From Carposina sasakii (lineage: Eukaryota > Arthropoda > Insecta > Lepidoptera > Carposinidae): 64,000 nt of DNA. Position numbers and translations under genes: made by a program. The stretch lies in assembly GCA_014607495.2 (NCBI GenBank), contig CP053169.1, forward strand, positions 3,596,001-3,660,000. The letters run 5' to 3'. Position 1 is the first letter of the stretch, and each line of letters starts with the position of its first letter. Below are positions 1-14,000 of this stretch, one piece after another. The notes below the pieces were generated by a model, which had not been told where the DNA came from, made no database searches, and was given only the letters and a program-made list of their open reading frames with translations.

Positions 1-6
1 TACACA

Positions 7-130
7 TTTCGGTGCCTCACAATTCCAGTCCTTAGATTGCATTACTATATGTTACAATACATAAGTAATGTAGTACATTACACTAATAGAGATCTAAGTA
101 TCAAGGCCTGGAATTGTGAGGCACCGAAAA
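7..130. repeat. Palindromic MITE (TTCGGTGCCTCACAATTCCAG arms)
   Basis: The left arm TTCGGTGCCTCACAATTCCAG (from about 8) is matched inverted near 106-129. A half copy of the same arm lies at about 5892-5940 (CTTTTCGGTACCTCACAATT). It is inside the 3' flank of the citron gene. Confidence 0.7.
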
Positions 131-995
131 GTCTAATGGTGCATCGAAACAGTTAGTATGCCATTAGCACTCTATGACATCTTATTCCTCTATGCCCCTA
201 GGTTCAAGTAGCATTAATTCTATTACATGTTTTTCCATATCTTCGGTAATGTATCATACGTAGTTTTTTACGTCTGACTCAAATGTAGCGTCGACGCATA
301 TGTCACATTCCTTCCCCTCATTTGATAACAAACCCTGAACAAGATGCATCAATTTTATCCATGCATATGTATTATGATATCAGATCATTCAAAATTAATT
401 TAAAACTAGTTAGTCTATTGGTGTCCAAGTAAGCTACATAAAAAAGTCTAGATAGGTACCGTAAAAATAATACTCTAGTAAGTATAGCATAAATACAAAT
501 TACAGTGAGTTAGTACTTGCCTTACTAATTAAAACCTTAAAATCATAACAAATTAAGTACACATTCCAAAAATATAAAAATAGGAAACCTACAATACAAT
601 GTTACAATAACTTACGTTCGTTTTCAGGTACATAATCTACCTCTAGCAATATCTATCAATCATATACAGAAGGTATATTTTAATGCTCAAAAAGTTAGAA
701 GGCAACTGTCAAATTTTATATAAGCCCTCTTCCACCAAGTCCTTTATCCATGATTAATTTTAAGTAACCTTTACATTCAGAGGTTCCCAAACTTAATTCG
801 GCTACTGCCCAGTTTGAAACGGAGATTGAAAACCTCGATTATTAGTCTCGCAAATTTGTTCTGGGCCTAAGCCTCCAGCGACTACAAGTGAGCGTTATTA
901 CTTTACATTGACGTGTTTCAGTTTATATCAATGAAAGCGATTCATGGATTAAGTCACTTGGTGCAAGCAAATGGACTTCAGTACGAACGAAAACC
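131..995. other. 3' flank of the citron kinase gene, no other gene seen
   Basis: AT-rich sequence downstream of the stop codon. The 3' UTR must lie here on the minus strand. The only poly(A)-like hexamer I noted is ATTAAA at 678-683 (minus strand). Confidence 0.5.
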
Positions 996-2099
996 TCACT
1001 GGAAGCGCACTTGCCTCGCAAACATTTCGGCACACAAGTCCGCTGTTCGTTTCGAAGATTCCGTCTCCTCTGGTTCGGAATCGGACTCCGAATCGGATAT
1101 AATGGCCGGCGACTTGCGCCCTATAGACGGCCGCTTTAGGCCGACCTCGGTCGTCAGAATCTCCTTTATAACGTCCTCGGGCGACTGCTCCTTGCGATTT
1201 TTATTGCGTAGCTGACGCGCTTTCTTTCTAATATCGGCCAGGAAACCGGTTGTCGACTCGACGCTATCGGAGGATAGGTCTCGTGGTGTGTCAGGGATGT
1301 GTGACGCGTCGGAGCATCGCGGAGAACTAGTATTCAAGTCTCCTCGGTTGTGCAAATCGGTTAAAGACTGTGCAAGGTCCGCCGACTCTCGCCTACTTCC
1401 CGGTGCCGTTGCAAGAGATTCGATAGACGCGCCGATGCTTTTAAACGCGGCTACGCCTTCTAAAACCGATACATTGTACCCGTCGGTAGTTCGCGAGCGG
1501 ATTATGACACCGGTGGGCGTTGTCCCGAGTATCATCGGCTCCTTTAGCGTCACATCGATAGTCTGCGGTGCGTAAAACTCCGAGCCGCCGGAAGCGAGCG
1601 ACGCGGTGTCGCAAGTACACGGCGGAGACATATACGCGTCCTCGCTCACGTATATAACCGTAATCTTATCCTCAGACGCGACGTATAGACAAGGCTGAAC
1701 AAACTCGAAGGCTTTGACCGCGACGGACCACTTGGGGTCCTCGCTTCTAGTTCTGCGGCCGTTTTCGTCGAGGAATACGCCGCATTCGGCGTAGCAGACG
1801 AGGATTTCGAGGGGTTCGTCTCGGACGAGGAGGAGCGCTTTGGGGGCGGAGTGTCGGCGCGCGGCGGCGGCTACTATTGGCACGTTGGCGGCGAAGGCTT
1901 CGACGGCGCCGGCGGGCAGCGGCAGGCTCAGCAGGCGCTCGGACGCGATGTACAGGGCGCGGGGCGTGGGCAGCAGGGCGTGCGGGGCGCGGTCCACGGT
2001 GAGAGAGCGGGACACCTTCAGGTCTGCCCCGGACGGCTGGATGAGCAGCACGCGTCTGCCGCACGCGGCGGCCGCCCCGCCTGTCGCACCCGACATGGC
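996..2099 (-). CDS. sti: citron kinase exon 30 (CNH end and C-terminal tail, stop)
   Basis: 367 codons and TGA. It holds the rest of the CNH domain, including CGVFLDENGRRTRSEDPKWS, a signature stretch of the citron CNH domain. A Ser-rich tail with an acidic patch (SDSESDSEPEETES) follows. The acceptor is TTCCGCAG; the ATG upstream of it in the same open frame is intronic. Confidence 0.94.
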   Translation of the reverse strand, partial: AMSGATGGAAAACGRRVLLIQPSGADLKVSRSLTVDRAPHALLPTPRALYIASERLLSLPLPAGAVEAFAANVPIVAAAARRHSAPKALLLVRDEPLEILVCYAECGVFLDENGRRTRSEDPKWSVAVKAFEFVQPCLYVASEDKITVIYVSEDAYMSPPCTCDTASLASGGSEFYAPQTIDVTLKEPMILGTTPTGVIIRSRTTDGYNVSVLEGVAAFKSIGASIESLATAPGSRRESADLAQSLTDLHNRGDLNTSSPRCSDASHIPDTPRDLSSDSVESTTGFLADIRKKARQLRNKNRKEQSPEDVIKEILTTEVGLKRPSIGRKSPAIISDSESDSEPEETESSKRTADLCAEMFARQVRFQ

Positions 2100-5000
2100 C
2101 TGCGGAACACACATTGGGTAACGCCGGGTTTCACCGCAGAATAGTAGATAGAACCTGATTAAAAACATAACCGTACTTCTGACGCAATCGGGTAAAAAGC
2201 GCACTCGTGCAGCACTTAATCTTAAGTACTCGCTAAGCATGCAGTTTTCAGTCATTCTGGCAGTCGACTCTGTCTATACTAATAAATAAGTAAATTACCT
2301 ATAGATCATATTTCGATTCTAATTGGACTAAAAACTTGTCAAAAACCAACAAATCGATAAAATGATAATGACTAAAATAAAATAGATAGAATAAATAAAT
2401 AAAATTGAAGAAACTGATAGTGACCGGATGCCGAAAACGGATGATCGAGCTTTGTTGTGCGCCCTAAGAGAGGCCTTTTTCCGGCAGTACTACAATAGCC
2501 TGATATTATATGCTGATAATGAGCGCCGGGCCTTATACTCAACCCAACCAAAACAAAAGCTCACCTTAATCATCTGCGGATGGGTGTTATCAGGTAACGC
2601 CACACGACTGACGGTCAGAGTAGGTCGCAAGTTGCTAGCGCGCCGTAGAGTCGAGCTTAGTGCCCGTAGGTTAGCATGTAGTAGAGAACCAGCTGATAGC
2701 AGCAGTACTCGACCACCGGCCGCGGCCAGGCCGGCCACACCGGCCATGTTGGCCACGCGAGGTGGAGACATTTCAGCTTCGAACTCTATACGGATCGCAC
2801 CGCGTAGGGAGTGCAGGCCTTCTGTGCTGCCTGCAATTTGAATTTAAAAGGGACACTGTAGCGGGAACAAGGCAAGTGTACTATCTAATCGGGAACGCCT
2901 TTGCCCAGCAGTGGGACGCGGCGAAGGCTATTTTTTAAAAAGTACACACATACATGAAATGAGGAGATCCGCAGACGCACAAAGATCACCGACATAGCTG
3001 AACGGTCCAGCAAGCTGAAGTGGCAATGAGCAGGGCACATAGCTCGATGAACTGATGGCCGATGGAGTCGGAAAGTTCTAAAGTGGATACCACGTATCGG
3101 CAAGCGCAGCGTGGGAAGGCCACCCGCGAGGTGGACGGACGACCTGGCCAAGGTTGCGGGCGTCGGTTGGATGCAGGCTGCTTCCGACCGGTCGGAGTGG
3201 AGGTTGTTGGGGGAGGCCTATGTCCAACAGTGGACTTCTCAGGGCTGTAAATGATGATGACACACATACAACACGGCCGTGTTCCCAATATAAAAAGTCA
3301 GGACAGGCTAGATGTAAAAGATGAGTGACAGTTGTTAGCGCATCGCCTCGGAGAACACCCCGAGATTTTTAGTGCCAATTTCAATACTATATAATTCCTA
3401 ATTTGAAATTTTGTATGAACACAATGAATATTTTATCTGAAATATACAAAAAATATATCAGGATTAGTTATTGAAATTGGCTGTTAGTCGACTTTTACAA
3501 GATGCATGGAAGGAGATGCAGCTGATTTTAACAGATGGGCTCTAGTGGAGTCCCGCGTTAGTATATGGATCAGCACTTACCAATAGCAAGCACATTATTA
3601 GCCACATACAACGCCGCGGTGGGTAATGCGGACAGCGTGACGAGCGGCGCGGGACTGTAGGCGGGATTGAGCGCGGGAGCGGGCGCGGGAGCGGGCGCGG
3701 GCGCAGCGCGCAGGCGGGACAGCCACTGCGCGCGGGATGTCAGGTTCGGGCAGATAACGATCGCTTCTCGATCGCTGTTGTCTAGTTTTACCTACGGAAA
3801 ATATGTTAGTTTTATTCTCATAGAACTCGTAGGGTAAATAGATGTAAATCAAGTCTATTAGGATGGGAAATACAGTAAATAATATTATTGATGTCGCAAT
3901 GATAGTTAAATGACTGAGCCGTCAGCTTTATCATAAAATTAAAACTCAAACCATTATTTTCTGCCCTAAGTATCAACTTATTTGTTGTAATGAATAAATA
4001 TGGGTTTGATAACTTACAGAAAAAGCCCGTTGTCCTTCATAAGGAGGTAGCGAGCGTACGGCGGTGCTAGCGAGCGTCGCGCGGGAATCCCGCCCGCCGT
4101 GCGGGATCACCATCCCGCTCTCTGAATCCCGCACGCGGACACGATCTATAGATCCGTCTGACCTGAGACACATTTAGCCTTTTATATAGTTTATCGAAAA
4201 TTGATTTGTGTAGCCAAAACATCTAACTAAGGTATAGATCTGTCAGAGAAAGCAATATATAGTGATAGATATGTCTGAGAAAGCACTTACGATTGTGTTT
4301 AGGAAACAGGTCATGTAATGAACAAAAAAATGTCATTACTTACACGGTAACTTTTAAAACGTTTACAATACCTACCATACAATCTGTAACATATTATCAT
4401 CTTGGGCAGCGTCTGGAGTGTCTATGCCTTTGATACTGTAAATAAAACATTCTCGTTGGTCAAGAATAAATTAATTTAGATTAAAACAATTCTATAAAAC
4501 AAAAATATATATGTATTTACCTTCCATTTATTAGGGGTTTCGACTTTTCTCGTTTTGGTGTAGTCAGGTATCTGAAACACAAAATATGTACACGTCACAT
4601 GTTTTATTTTTCTGTATTCATGTATGATGGCGTAAAATATATTATTTACAGTTCAGTTTCTGTTATGTGTTTCTAATGATAAATATGTAGCGGAGCCACC
4701 TATCGGATGTAAGAGAGCCATAATCCAATGCAAATCATAGAACGCGCGCAGTTTGTCACAATGATTGGAATATATGTATACATGAGCCAAAACAACGACT
4801 AGTGGCCGGAAGCGCTTCCCTTTTCACCACCCCCACAAATGTAACAAGTATCGACATACAGCTTCATTTTTATATTTATGTTTTACTCACGTGGGCTCGA
4901 CGTTGTTAGCAGCTAATTTAGCCCGTAACCTTTCAACTTCTTCTCTTAATTCCCTGAAAAAAATTACAATATTTATTTACTAGAAGAAATCTCACGCCTA

Positions 5001-8000
5001 TATACATTTTCTTTTCAACATATGTTTGTATATAATAAACAATTATTTATTTAATTAGTATAGTAATGATAGGCTCAAAAACTACTGGACCGCGTTAGAA
5101 TTTATTGGACCTGGATGAACATAGGCTATAAGAATTTCCCGATATTCCCACGGGAAGGCGACCAACGGGAATTCTTTACAACCGCTTACATTGAAGCTCG
5201 GGCATATATGTTCATTGGGGACAGCGAGGGAGGACTAATTCCCGAAATTGAATTCATAGTTTTTAAAAATATACATATGAAGCTGAAATCGGGCATATAT
5301 GTTCATTGGGGACAGCGAGGGAGGACTAAAAACGGACGAAATTCCCACGGGAAGGGGACGGGAATTCATATCTATACATATGAAGCTGAAACATATATGT
5401 TCATTAGGGACTACTATTTCCCGAAATTACGGGAATTATTTATTTTCTAAACATGTGAATCTGAAGTTGAGCATTTGGGACCCCGAGGAAGCACTTTCCC
5501 GAAATTGTGAATATTTTTTACGACAACCGCGATAACATATAGGCTACAACTTAACATTTACTTTTTCTGTAGTCCACGCGGACGGAGTCGCGGGCGTCCA
5601 CTAGTTAGTCATAAAACTATAAAATTCAATAATTATAAAGACAATTTCCTCGTACCTATTAACTCGTCGCAATGGCGGCGAAGCGGTGTTCCTCCGACCG
5701 GACCGACCGAACAGTTTGTTACTGAGCGAACACTTCTTACGACCTGCTTCCTCCACCTTTGCCTAAAACAATTTATCAACTTTATCTTATGTTCTTTTGA
5801 CGTGTGACATGTTTGCCTGTCTATGGGTATAGAGGAATAAGATGTCATAGAGTACTAATGTCCTACTATCTGCTTCGTTGCACCTTGAGACTTTTCGGTA
5901 CCTCACAATTCCAGTCCTTGACACTTAGATTGCATTACTGTAATGTACAGTATGTACTGCGAATGCTTATGTTTATTTACATATTTCCCGTGCTGTTCCG
6001 GCCCCCTGATGACCTAATTTGCTGCTTCTGCTACTGAAAGTTACGTAATCGGGGGCGGGTTTAGAGTCACACTAATATTATAAAGGCGAATGTTTGTGAG
6101 TGTGTATGTTTGTTACTTCTTCACGTCTAAACGGCTGGAGCGATATCGAGTTAGCTCACATCCTAACACATAGGATGGAAAATATTCTCACATATTGATA
6201 AGACCAACAGTAGATTGTTAATAACAGGTCCACACTTATAGAAGCATTTGAGAGCTAAACAGGTACTAATGCACACACAATTTTATCAGTTTTCTAACAA
6301 TTATCCCTAGATAAAATCTGTACCTGGCGGAAAAATTTTTCACTAAGCACACGCCTCGCCGATCAAGCTCTACGCCTTTACAAAGTTCATTGAAGTTATT
6401 ACCCGCTCGCTATTCTGACGATATTTTCGATGAACAGAAAGTGTATTGTTGTGTCGAAGAGTTTTCCTACTCTAAGATTAATATGTGACAATAGCTGTCT
6501 ATAGCGCTGGAGGTTATTTCCCGGCGTTTCTCAAGAGGGAGGATATGATGTATGCATAAGCTGATGTAATTTGAGTGACTGTAATAGGTACGATAGCATA
6601 AGTTGAATACTTTCGATGATCGATATAGACACAGATCTGATGCATACTTACTTACAGTAGATGACTTTGATTGTTTTGATTTTGGTGAATAGAGCTACGC
6701 ATCACAAATCCAAGAGCTTTGAATGCCTTAGCCGATGTGGACATCGTACAGAAGCTTGGAATATGATATACACCTTCACGGATGACACTTATTCTTGCAG
6801 GATCTCACGAATAATTATGGACTATCAGAACGGCTAAATGTAACAATATTGCACTTAGAGGGGTTAAGTTCTAAATTATTTAAGTGACAGTAAACCTCCA
6901 GACGAGCTAAATCTGTTTGTAGTAGATCAGCTGTCGATGAGATAGGTGCGAATATTTTCAATCATCTGCGAAGCACATTAAATGGGATGTCTGGAAACAT
7001 CGATCACGTAAGTTAGATCCCTGCACATTCCTAGATATGTAATAATAACACAGCTTGAGACCGGTCAATGTAGGAAGCGAACCATCTTTATCCAATTTTT
7101 GACCAGTAAATTATGCTGAAATCGAATGCTTTACTGTAATCAGTGTAAACAACATCAACCTGTACACATTATCCATAGCCTCTGTGAGTGAATTGTTTAG
7201 ATTGGACACTGTTGATCGACCTCTGAGAAAACCCTAAACGAGTCAAAGCTGCATAAACCTGGTCTCAAAGACCTTAGACACGATGCAAAGTTTAGAGATT
7301 GGACTGATATCCGTTTTGGGGTCGTAATAAAGGCTCGTTTCCATAAGTTCGGGCCAATGTAAACTGGGAACAGCTATAGTTTCAGCGCACCTAATGAGAA
7401 AAACAGCAGGTAACTCATAGCGGATTTAGAAGGATCTAATTTCTTTAACAATTCAATAACTGCAATGTCCACGTTTATTGTCGAAGTCGGACATCATCTG
7501 ATGACTTCTTGGACTATCTAAGAAAGTAGATCGGAAGTATGTGGAGAACCCATTACATATAGACTATTCAATCTTTAAGTTTAAGATACTAGGCATAGAA
7601 TTGGATGATTTAGACTTAATAAATGACCCTTTAATAGAATCTTCGACTAGTTTAAGGTAATTTTCATAGGATTAGCACGATCACGCAGCAATTTATAAGA
7701 TTCGTGGTTCGAAAGATTACCTGATTTTTCTCTTAGTACTTTTTTTAATGCTGATGAATACCATTTAGGAAAGGAACTTTGTACAACCAGTTTAGAGGGA
7801 ATATACTTATCCCTAAGTCTCATATAAGTGTTATAAAATTGCTCAACCGCCAAGTGATCCATTAGATAAGCTTTCGAACCAATCAATTTTGGAAATCTCA
7901 ACATTCAATGAATCATAGTCACCTTGATCAAGTATGTGGTAAACGATGGACAAGGCAACGGCTCAAAATTAACAAAATCAATAAGCAGTGATATCGCGCC

Positions 8001-11000
8001 ATGATGTGGATCAATGGGAAGATATTTCTGCAGTCCACGCGGACGGAGCCGCGGGCAACATACAACGCTAGTATAACAGCTAGTATTACATCAGCTACAT
8101 CTTTGTACACGTCGTCAGAGTACCTGCAGGAAGTCGATGAGCTTGGCCTGCTGTCGCAGCGTGGCGTCGGCCTTGGTCTCGCGCGTGCGCCACCACGCCG
8201 TCGCCGCCTCGCGCGCCTCCTGCGCCGCCGCCAGCTCCTCCTGCCACAGACACGGCCACATCATAACGTGTTTCTTTGAATGATGTTATGACACAATATC
8301 GGCATAACTGTATACCTACAAGAAAATGTTAGTTCCGAAATTAGACATAGAAGTTATTCTAATGAAAAAGATGTAAAATCAATGCGCGTGCGCAAGTCTG
8401 TGCGTTTGTGCAAAGTATCGCGTGGATTACATGCGCCTCCTCTCAGTTGCGTCGCGCGGCCTACATGTAGTCCTGTATAGTCTTAAATTAACTATCTGCA
8501 GCGGGGCGCGTGTGTAGTGTACACAGTGCGCAGCGCGGCACACGCCTGCAGTGTGTAGTGTACCTGCGCCTCCTCGCAGCGCGGCACACGCCTGCAGTGT
8601 GTAGTGTACCTGCGCCTCCTCGCAGCGTGCCTGCAGCTGCAGCGCGGCGGCGTGGTGCGCGTGCGCACGTGTGCGCAGAGCGGCACACTCCTGCAGTGTG
8701 TAGTGTACCTGCGCCTCAGCGTGCCTGCAGCGCAGCGCGGCGGCGTGGTGCGCGGCACGTGTGCGCAGGGCGCACACTCCTGCAGTGTGTAGTGTACCTG
8801 CGCCTCCTCGCAGCGTGCCTGCAGCTGCAGCGCGGCGGCGTGGTGCGCGTGCGCACGTGTGCGCAGAGCGGCACACTCCTGCAGTGTGTAGTGTACCTGC
8901 GCCTCCTCGCAGCGTGCCTGCAGCTACAGCGCGGCGGCGTGGTGCGCGTGCGCACGTGTGCGCAGAGCGGCACACGCCTGCAGTGTGTAGTGTACCTGCG
9001 CCTCCTCGCAGCGCGGCACACGCCTGCAGTGTGTAGTGTACCTGCGCCTCCTCGCAGCGCGGCACACGCCTGCAGTGTGTAGTGTACCTGCGCCTCCTCG
9101 CAGCGTGCCTGCAGCTGCAGCGCGGCGGCGTGGTGCGCGTGCGCACGTGTGCGCAGAGCGGCACACTCCTGCAGTGTGTAGTGTACCTGCGCCTCCTCGC
9201 AGCGCGGCACACGCCTGCAGTGTGTAGTGTACCTGCGCCTCCTCGCAGCGTGCCTGCAGCTGCAGCGCGGCGGCGTGGTGCGCGTGCGCACGTGTGCGCA
9301 GGAGCGGCACACTCCTGCAGTGTGTAGTGTACCTGCGCCTCCTCGCAGCGCGGCACACGCCTGCAGTGTGTAGTGTACCTGCGCCTCCTCGCAGCGTGCC
9401 TGCAGCTGCAGCGCGGCGGCGTGGTGCGCGTGCGCACGTGTGCGCAGAGCGGCACACTCCTGCAGTGTGTAGTGTACCTGCGCCTCCTCGCAGCGCGGCA
9501 CACGCCTGCAGTGTGTAGTGTACCTGCGCCTCCTCGCAGCGCGGCACACGCCTGCAGTGTGTAGTGTACCTGCGCCTCCTCGCAGCGCGGCACACGCCTG
9601 CAGTGTGTAGTGTACCTGCGCCTCCTCGCAGCGTGCCTGCAGCTGCAGCGCGGCGGCGTGGTGCGCGTGCGCACGTGTGCGCAGAGCGGCACACTCCTCC
9701 TGCAGATCACGCACACGTCTCGCGGCACTGCTCACGGCCGCCGCCCCGGCCGCCCGCTCCGCCTCCGCGTCGGCGAGCCGCGCCTCCAGCTCCGCCACGC
9801 GCGCCTCGCGGCTCTCCAGCCGCTCCTGCCAACGTACAACGACCATCAGTATTCTAGCATAGACGTAAAATTCAATACTAATTTGGTATGTACATATTAA
9901 GTTATTTAATCCATCGACTTGGTAATTTTCGAGTAATACAAATAATACCTCGCTGGCAAAATACCTACTCGTAAATAGTTCATCTCCTCCACATGATCCT
10001 TCGCGGCACACGGCATGATGGACCTAAACATGGGAAATGCGTATGTTGCCTACCTACATGCCTGCTTTATTATTTTCTATTTGACTTCGCACACATTGTC
10101 TTATCGTCCCTTCCTTTGTACTGCACTCAGACAGCAGAGACTCACGCGCAGCAGCTGCAGCTGGCAGTGCGCATGCTTGGCCTGCGCGGCGGCGGCCTCC
10201 CCCTGCACGGTGGCGGTGGCGGCGCTAGTACTGTGACAGTGCGCGGCTCGCTCGGCCGCCTCCAGCCGGCTGCGGCAGTTGTCCAACTCAATGCGCAAGC
10301 GCGTGCGCTCGCTCTGCAAGAGACATCCATCGATCAAATAACATAAGTACATCAAAAGCGGTATGTCAAAAATAGCCCTCATTTATTGACAATTTTATAA
10401 TAACTTCACACAAACTTTCTTATTATCTTTGGGCTAATTTCTAATTCTCTCTTTTATTTTTTAATATTTCTTGTTGTTTATTGGTGGAGACTGTTAAATG
10501 GCATTGTACTGTATTATTGTTGCATTTTATCACATTAAGTAGTCTGTATGTCTTCCTAAACTATAAATAAATAAACTGGAAAAATAAAACTGGAAGAATT
10601 CAGATACATGCAAATTCCTTGTGGGCCAATATACCAATGTAATTCGTGCAATGCAAAAAATCAAGTAAATTATTCAGTTTGTCAATGTGTCAATCTAGTT
10701 AGCCAAAATCTGACTTACCTCCAAGTCCTTAGTTTTGAGTTCGTGAATGTCAGTCAATTTCTCGAGGTCACTGAGTTGGTCTTCCAGTAGGCTGCATGCT
10801 TCTTGCAGAGTTTTGTTATTCTGAAAGATGTCTTCTAAATTAAATAACTGTCAAAATTGATTCGCAAACGATAATAACGCAGACATCAATAAAACAGTGC
10901 GAGCGTAACTTTTAGTAACTTAGAAAAGAAAAAAACTTAAATAAGATCCACATGGTCGGACGATGGTCCACGCGAAATATTACACAACATGAACTCATGT

Positions 11001-14000
11001 ATATTAGATACATTCTTAGTGCACAAATGAACAGTTGAACCCTCTACCTTTCGAAGTACCTGCAAGAAATGCGCAAGTAACGCCGCAATCGCGTTGTCTG
11101 TGGCCCGACACCTTCCTTGCATGAGATCTGTGGCCAGCGCCATGCGCAAACGCCTCGCCCAAGCCCCTTCGCGACATCGATGTGTTATTAACGTAATCCC
11201 CACCACGTTCCGCAAATGCGCAGGTTTAGGCCTTATTGGAGGCTTTTCGACATTTTTGCGTTTCATACGATTTGCTGCGTCCATTTTTAGTGCAAAAAAA
11301 TAAGTTGTTTTATCACTTCACAATATGCACACTAGAAATCTAAGACGCGAATGGCTGGCGTATTTAAGTATGCTGCTCAATAGCATGCCACTATGGAACA
11401 ATTCTCGGCATATTGTTTACGCATTGAGATCATGAATCTGACGCTTGTTTAATTAGATCATAATAAATTTGAACGGACGCTGCGTTATTTGTATGTAAAC
11501 AATAAACAAGGCATCATTTTCGTGTGTAATTTCGGCAGCATTGTTTACTAAAAAGTGGTCGTAATAAGTGCACTTGTGATTACGCCAGCCAAATGCGTGC
11601 TAATTATTATATAAAAATTAAAAAAAACATTTTGCCTTATTTTGCCTTTTCACGGCAATATGTCCGTCGGAGTCAGGGACAAAAGCTAGTATCTGGATAC
11701 AGGATGTTTTAGTGGCCACCCTTAACGAAGGGTAAACTCTATACATCAAATAAAGTAAGTTTATGTAAAAAAAAATGCTGGGAAAGGACGTAAATTTTTT
11801 GAAAAAAAAAAAAAAACATGTAATTACTTGATCGGTCAAAATTTATAGTGTCCAGTGTTTATGCTAGTTTTTTCATAGACAGATATTAATTATTTCTCGT
11901 AAAAAAAACTTGCTACGCGTGTCTATGTGCATTTATGCAGAAAAACACAGTCTATTTACTCAACTTTGGACCCTAATATTTTGGAAACCAGACACTTCCC
12001 AGGTATGCTTCCATGGAGAAAAATGATCGTAATGACGAGGAACGTTGACGACCAAAAATCACCCTGTATAATTAAAGACAAAATAGAAAATACATACAAG
12101 GTCAAGCCTGCTAAGTTTATTTCACGTAGTACAAATGATAACTCTCATAGCAGAATTACGATCGGTTTCTCGAATACTAGCAAACTGTGGACCGTCATCG
12201 TCATAGTAATCGGAAATTAACGTCGGTCGAAACGTCGCGTGGTCTCAGCAGAATATCAGCGCAGGCTTCACAATCTGCATATGCTCAGTCGAAGTCATTT
12301 CACGACATTGAAATATTTTTGAGTTTAATTTTTATTTTAATTTACATAGTGATAAGGACTTAACAAAGTTATTGTTTGCCTAACAGTGTACTAAATAAAC
12401 TTATTTTGATTTGATTTGAAATATTTTCGTGAAACCCTAGGTTAAGTAAGATGATGTGACAATAGAGGTTTTTACTTACCAGTACTAAATCGTGGTTAGA
12501 CGCGCGCAGTTCCTGCAGTTCGTCTCTAAGCTGCGCCCTTTCCCGACTGGACAGTTCTTCTTGCTCCTCTGCATGTAACCTTCTCTTCTCGCTGTACTGT
12601 AGCTCACTCTTCAACTTGCGAATGTCGTTACGCGATCTAAAGCAACAATGAACACGATTACAGAGCTTGTAAAAGGAGTTTTTATAAGTTTACTAGCTGT
12701 TGCCTGCGGTTCTGCTCGCGTTTATGTCGCTTATGATAATGACCTATTCTCAGACCTACCAAACACACACACAAAATTTCATTACAATCGGTCGAACCGT
12801 CTTGGAGGAGTTTGGTAACAAACACGAGAATTTTACATATTCGATTAATTGTTGTAAACAAAGTAAGGTTTATTTTATTCCCACATTTGTTATTTACGTG
12901 TTATTTTAAATAATTTGATTGTACTAAGTTTACCTTAGACTAATCATAAGCACTATTGACATTATTGCTACACAGACTGTATACAAATATGAGAGAATAA
13001 GTTAATAAAGGAGACAAGTTTTAAGATAAATTGATATGTACATCGAAGATTAGAGATAGAACGATGTCGAGAGATAACAACTACTATAGATTTGATAAGT
13101 CCATTCATCTACAAAGATAATTTTTATTGTTTGATTGTAAGGAAGATATTTATAACTGTTACCTCAAATACCTTAACGTATAATATGATATCTTAGTATA
13201 TAAGTGACAGCATCTAACACAGGCTAATAGTTACATAGTATGTATATATGTATATTCAAGTAATTTGGTATTATACCTATAAATTGACTTTACACTTCGC
13301 ATTTATAAATTTAATTTTTCCAGCTCATCCAATAAATTTTAATGTATCATAATCAGAACCAATAATATCCTTGAGACTTTCCATGTTATAAACTAAATAT
13401 TTAAAAAAATCTAGTTTATTTTGTAGCATAATAGCTGAGAATTCATATTTAGAAAACACTTATGTCACATGTTTACTTATTTGTACTATTGTTTTTGCAT
13501 AAAGCTTATGTTCAATTACTTATGTCTTTATTCCTTCCAATTTTTATATATAAGACTACCGCGTAACAATGTTTATGAGGAAGTAGTTAAAATAGAAATG
13601 TAGATCTAAACACATCAACTTAATTTCAACAATAACCGTAATTGCTTGCGAGAATTGTATGGATACGCACAGAAAGTCAACCTGACTACATGTTATAGTT
13701 ATGTATCATTATTAATGTATCCTCTTGTCACCGCGTATTCATTCCAAGTCTACTATTTTCGACCACAGAAACGATTTTATAGCTAGCTAGGGGAAAAAAT
13801 TATATCAGGCATTTTTAATTCAAATTTTACAGGAAAAGTAACTCTGATAAATTGCAATTGACAAAAAATATTATGTTTTTCTCAATAAAATGCGTGGGAA
13901 AAATATAAATAATACTAGTATGTAGTTTAAAGAAATCTGTGGTGAGAAATATAGCTATATAGCGGGAATATTACATAAATTTTAATATCCTAGAGAGGAA

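Noticed and set aside
1840..2144. Plus-strand ORFs opposite the last citron exon
   Set aside because: Antisense shadows of the GC-rich CNH coding sequence.
4381..4435. Exon 26 ending at the GTATGG donor (4381)
   Set aside because: Joined to exon 27 it gives an early stop. Kept only as the likely true donor if missing C1/PH exons exist.
8531..9615. Direct repeats resembling a CRISPR array
   Set aside because: Eukaryotic intron; the units are copies of an exon end with no unique spacers.
8427..10011. Very long overlapping open frames (up to 433 codons) on the minus strand
   Set aside because: They are read-through of a stop-free GC-rich minisatellite; three frames are open at once. Only exon 21 (9825-9616) fits the citron chain.
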